Shown: positions 61,488-64,000 of the stretch, one piece after another
Layout of the letters: each line of letters opens with the position of its first letter
Position numbering within the stretch: position 1 is the first letter of the stretch
Assembly: GCF_004101245.1 (NCBI RefSeq)
Contig: NZ_SCIN01000001.1
Span: 1,254,784-1,318,783 of the forward strand
Source: Sphingomonas sp. UV9
GTDB lineage: Bacteria > Pseudomonadota > Alphaproteobacteria > Sphingomonadales > Sphingomonadaceae
Reading direction: 5' to 3'
Length of the DNA stretch: 64,000 nucleotides
The notes under the pieces: model-generated
What the model saw: only the letters and a program-made list of their open reading frames with translations
Databases searched by the model: none
Told to the model about the DNA's origin: nothing
Program-made: the position numbers and the translations under genes

Positions 61488-63691
61488 TTCGCAGGCAACT
61501 TCGTGATGACCTGACCCGGATCGCTGGTGAAGCTGAACGTCGAAACGCCTTCCTTGGCGAGCTGATTGACGAAGGTGCGCGCCTCCGCATCGGTCTTGAA
61601 CGGCCCGGCGAGCACGCGATTGGTCGCCTTCCACGGCGTCGTCCAGCCGCCGCGACTGCCGAACACGGCCGGCGCCTTGGCCTTCACGCCCCTCCACGCC
61701 TTGGGCAGATCGCCCTCGGTCGCACCGGTCGACACCTGCACCCAGATGCGTTCGGGATTGGCGCGCGCGATCCGCTTCTCCTCGGCCGCAGCCTTGTCCG
61801 CCGCGAGCTTCTCTGCGGCGGCCGCCTTCTTCTCGGCGAGCGCCTTCTTGTCGGCGATGGCCTTTCGCGCCGCCGCCTTCTTGTCGAGCGCGGCCTTCTT
61901 GTCGGCGGCGAGCTGCTCGGCCGCGATCTTCTTTGCCGTCGCATCGCGCTGGAGCTTGGCCTTCGCCTCGGCGAGCACGCGCTCGGCATCGTCGGAGACC
62001 GGCACCGCGGCCTGCGTCACGACGGGCGCCGGGCGCATCGGCGCGACATCGAGCTCGGACGCCGGGATCGACAGCCCCGCGACGATGCGCGCGAGGATCG
62101 AATCCTCACTCGCCGCCACCGCGCGCGGCGGCATCGCCGCGGCAACCTCGACCGGCCTCGAAGTCGGCGTCGCAGTCGACGACGCTCCATTGGCGGAGAA
62201 GCCCGGAGTCGGCAGGGGTGCAGCACTCGCCTGCTGGACGGGCTGCTGGACCGAAGCCACCGGCGCCGGCGTCATGGGCTGCGACTGGACCGCTGCCTGT
62301 TGCACCGGCGCCGACTGGACGGGGCCGGGCGTTACCGGCTGAGCCGTCGTCCCCGTCGATGCGACCGCCGCGGCAGCGACCGAATTGGCTACGCGCGTGT
62401 TGCTTTCCGACTGGATACGCCCCGCGGGCAAGGCCGCCATCTGGGCGGCGGTGGTCGCCGGCGACGTCCCAGTCGAAGTCGGCGTCGGCGCGACGCGTCT
62501 CACTGCGACCGGTGCCTGGACCTGCGGCGCGGCGGTCGTGGTCTGCGCGACTTGCGGTGCGCGATAGGTCGGCTGCGGGGTCGCGACGCGCGCCCCTGTC
62601 GATTGCGCAGGCACGGCCTGCACCATCGGGAGCGCCGACGACGCGAGCTGGACCGGCGGCGCGACCGCAGCGGGAGTGGTCGGAGCGGGAGTGGTCGGAG
62701 CGGGGGCAGTCGGCGTACGCGTCGCGACAACCGGCACCGGCGCAGTGGCGCGCGTGGTCGTCGCCGCCATCTCGGTCCGGCCCGGCTTGCCGCGACGGCC
62801 ATGCTTGGTCTTGCCCGATGCCGCGACGGCGACCGGTTGCGGCACCGCCGCCATCATCACCGGCGCGGTCGGATCGGGCGCGAGCACGCCCAGCGGCGGC
62901 GTCATCCGCGCATCCGCGAGGCGTGCCGGGGTCGCGTGGACCTCGCCGAAATGCACCGCGAACGCCCGGTCGCTCGCCGGCAGGTTGGGCAGCCGCTGGA
63001 AGAAGGGTTGCAGGCCCTGCGCAGTCCCGCGCGGCATCATCGCCGTCGCGATCTTCTCCGCGCCCGCCACGTCGCCGTTCATCGCGAGGATGAACGCGCG
63101 TGCCCGCCACGCGCCGCGATCGCTTTTCAGGAGCAGCGGGCCGAGTTGCTGGACGGCAAGGTCCTGCTTGCCCGAAATCCCGAGCGACAACGCATAGCGT
63201 CGCAGCGTCTCGTCATCGGGAGCATTCCGCAATGCCACCCGGTAGTCGCGTTGCGCCCGGTCCTGCTGCCCGATCAAGTCATAGGCGAGCGCGCGGTCGG
63301 CGGCGAAGTTGCGCGGATCGAGGCCCAGGCTCTCGGCCTGCCCATAATAGCGCAGTGCCTCGCCCGGCCGCTCGGATCGCACCAGGATCGACCCCATCCC
63401 CGCCTTGATCCGACCGTCGCGCGGGTTCACTTTCTCGGCGCGTGCGAACAACGCCGCAGCGCCGCTGAGATCGCCCAGCCCCATCGACAGATCGCCCGCG
63501 CGGATCAGCGCATCGACATCGCGCGGATTGCTCGCGACGCGGCGCATGAGGTCGCCCAGCTTGTCCGCGTCGGTCGTCCCCGGGATCGCCTGCACGACTT
63601 CCTGCGCGACGGCCGCGCACGGCACGGCAGCCAGCACGAGCGCCAGCGCGGCAGTCAAAAGATGGTGGGACGATCGAGTCATGAGAAGCAT
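61484..63691 (-). CDS. Large exported TPR and SPOR domain protein
   Basis: 735 residues (733 if started at 63682). A signal peptide ([20 protein letters not shown]) is followed by TPR-like repeats at about residues 35-215 ([37 protein letters not shown]). A long Pro/Thr/Ala/Val-rich stretch with Gln blocks occupies about residues 270-560. A Lys/Ala/Glu-rich coiled coil follows (about 600-660), then a C-terminal SPOR domain ([36 protein letters not shown]). Probable periplasmic septal peptidoglycan-binding protein. Confidence 0.85.
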   Translation of the reverse strand: MLLMTRSSHHLLTAALALVLAAVPCAAVAQEVVQAIPGTTDADKLGDLMRRVASNPRDVDALIRAGDLSMGLGDLSGAAALFARAEKVNPRDGRIKAGMGSILVRSERPGEALRYYGQAESLGLDPRNFAADRALAYDLIGQQDRAQRDYRVALRNAPDDETLRRYALSLGISGKQDLAVQQLGPLLLKSDRGAWRARAFILAMNGDVAGAEKIATAMMPRGTAQGLQPFFQRLPNLPASDRAFAVHFGEVHATPARLADARMTPPLGVLAPDPTAPVMMAAVPQPVAVAASGKTKHGRRGKPGRTEMAATTTRATAPVPVVATRTPTAPAPTTPAPTTPAAVAPPVQLASSALPMVQAVPAQSTGARVATPQPTYRAPQVAQTTTAAPQVQAPVAVRRVAPTPTSTGTSPATTAAQMAALPAGRIQSESNTRVANSVAAAAVASTGTTAQPVTPGPVQSAPVQQAAVQSQPMTPAPVASVQQPVQQASAAPLPTPGFSANGASSTATPTSRPVEVAAAMPPRAVAASEDSILARIVAGLSIPASELDVAPMRPAPVVTQAAVPVSDDAERVLAEAKAKLQRDATAKKIAAEQLAADKKAALDKKAAARKAIADKKALAEKKAAAAEKLAADKAAAEEKRIARANPERIWVQVSTGATEGDLPKAWRGVKAKAPAVFGSRGGWTTPWKATNRVLAGPFKTDAEARTFVNQLAKEGVSTFSFTSDPGQVITKLPAK

Positions 63692-64000
63692 CTGTCTAGA
63701 CGCCAGACCGACCGAACCGGCAACGCCCGTCGGTACGGTGCGCGGCGAACGGGGCGAAGGCGGCGACGAACGAAGGAATTGTCGGCCGGGACGGTTTCGC
63801 GCGTGGCGGCAATTCGACCGCGGACCGCCAATTCGCAAGCAACCTCGCTGCGTCCGTCCTCACCCATCGTCGCCTCTCCCTCTCCCAACCGGGAAAGGGA
63901 GAAGGCTCACGGCCATCTGGCCACGCAAAGGATGAGGACGGCAATTCAGGCAAACACAGGATAAGCCGGCGATTTTCCGCTTACTGGTTGTTCTGCCGAT
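63692..64000. other. Upstream region of the TPR-SPOR gene
   Basis: 309 bases with no supported gene. A hairpin TCTCCCTCTCCC, AACC, GGGAAAGGGAGA lies at 63874-63902. The window ends here. Confidence 0.4.

Overview
The window is GC-rich alphaproteobacterial chromosome, most likely from a sphingomonad (Sphingomonas or a close relative). This rests on gene content and style: exosortase-A-associated polysaccharide genes, an intracellular PHA depolymerase, a spinster-type MFS transporter, a class II DAHP synthase, TonB/PepSY/ApbE iron genes, GTG/TTG starts, and many short palindromic repeats at gene ends. No phage, plasmid or transposase gene is visible.

Layout. 1-3000: end of wecB, wecC and a convergent M48-PDZ protease. 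3200-10200: housekeeping genes (PPP-type phosphatase, a small secreted protein, FKBP isomerase, rpsU, cysS, a 2-hydroxyacid dehydrogenase, DAHP synthase) ending in tRNA-Glu(CTC). 10200-17470: an accessory stretch with a broken phoD-like gene, a TonB siderophore receptor, an SDR plus GH130/GH43-like pair, an SDR remnant, an aldehyde dehydrogenase and a 22-bp tandem repeat. 17470-21995: the most unusual locus, described below. 22063-25111: an iron/flavin module (PepSY, DUF2271, DUF4198, ApbE) behind a Fur-like box. 25190-34880: NUDIX, extensin-like, transglutaminase, Bax-inhibitor-1, ThpR, lipoprotein SodC, MFS and a glycosyltransferase. 34977-43301: an O-ligase-like protein, PfpI/DJ-1 protein, topoisomerase IB, MscS channel, PutA and MaoC hydratase. 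43441-53949: thiolase, PNPOx-like protein, PhaZ, MsbA-like ABC exporter, TfoX-N protein, saccharopine-dehydrogenase-like reductase and RNase R. 54261-63691: SPOR protein with ArgS, DUF1501/DUF1800 pair, a small secreted protein, and a dGTPase coupled to a large TPR-SPOR protein.

The key system is a four-gene, apparently co-transcribed lanthipeptide-like locus. It encodes a 319-residue precursor, an APH-fold kinase, a HopA1-family protein and a LanC cyclase with intact zinc ligands. Separate kinase and HopA1 lyase proteins are the hallmark of class V lanthipeptide synthetases. The precursor is exceptional: a ~26-residue N-terminus followed by thirteen Cys-x8-Cys-Thr modules (one degenerate) carrying 26 Cys, joined by Ala/Gln/Gly/Pro spacers. 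Twelve modules keep a Ser/Thr three residues before the second Cys, the spacing expected of a small lanthionine ring. An attenuator-like hairpin separates precursor and enzymes. No dedicated protease or exporter is seen.

A second theme is repeat biology. At least seven families of short palindromic elements occupy gene ends. One ~108-bp element lies in frame inside putA and encodes ~36 residues of linker; its sister copy is intergenic 1.5 kb away.
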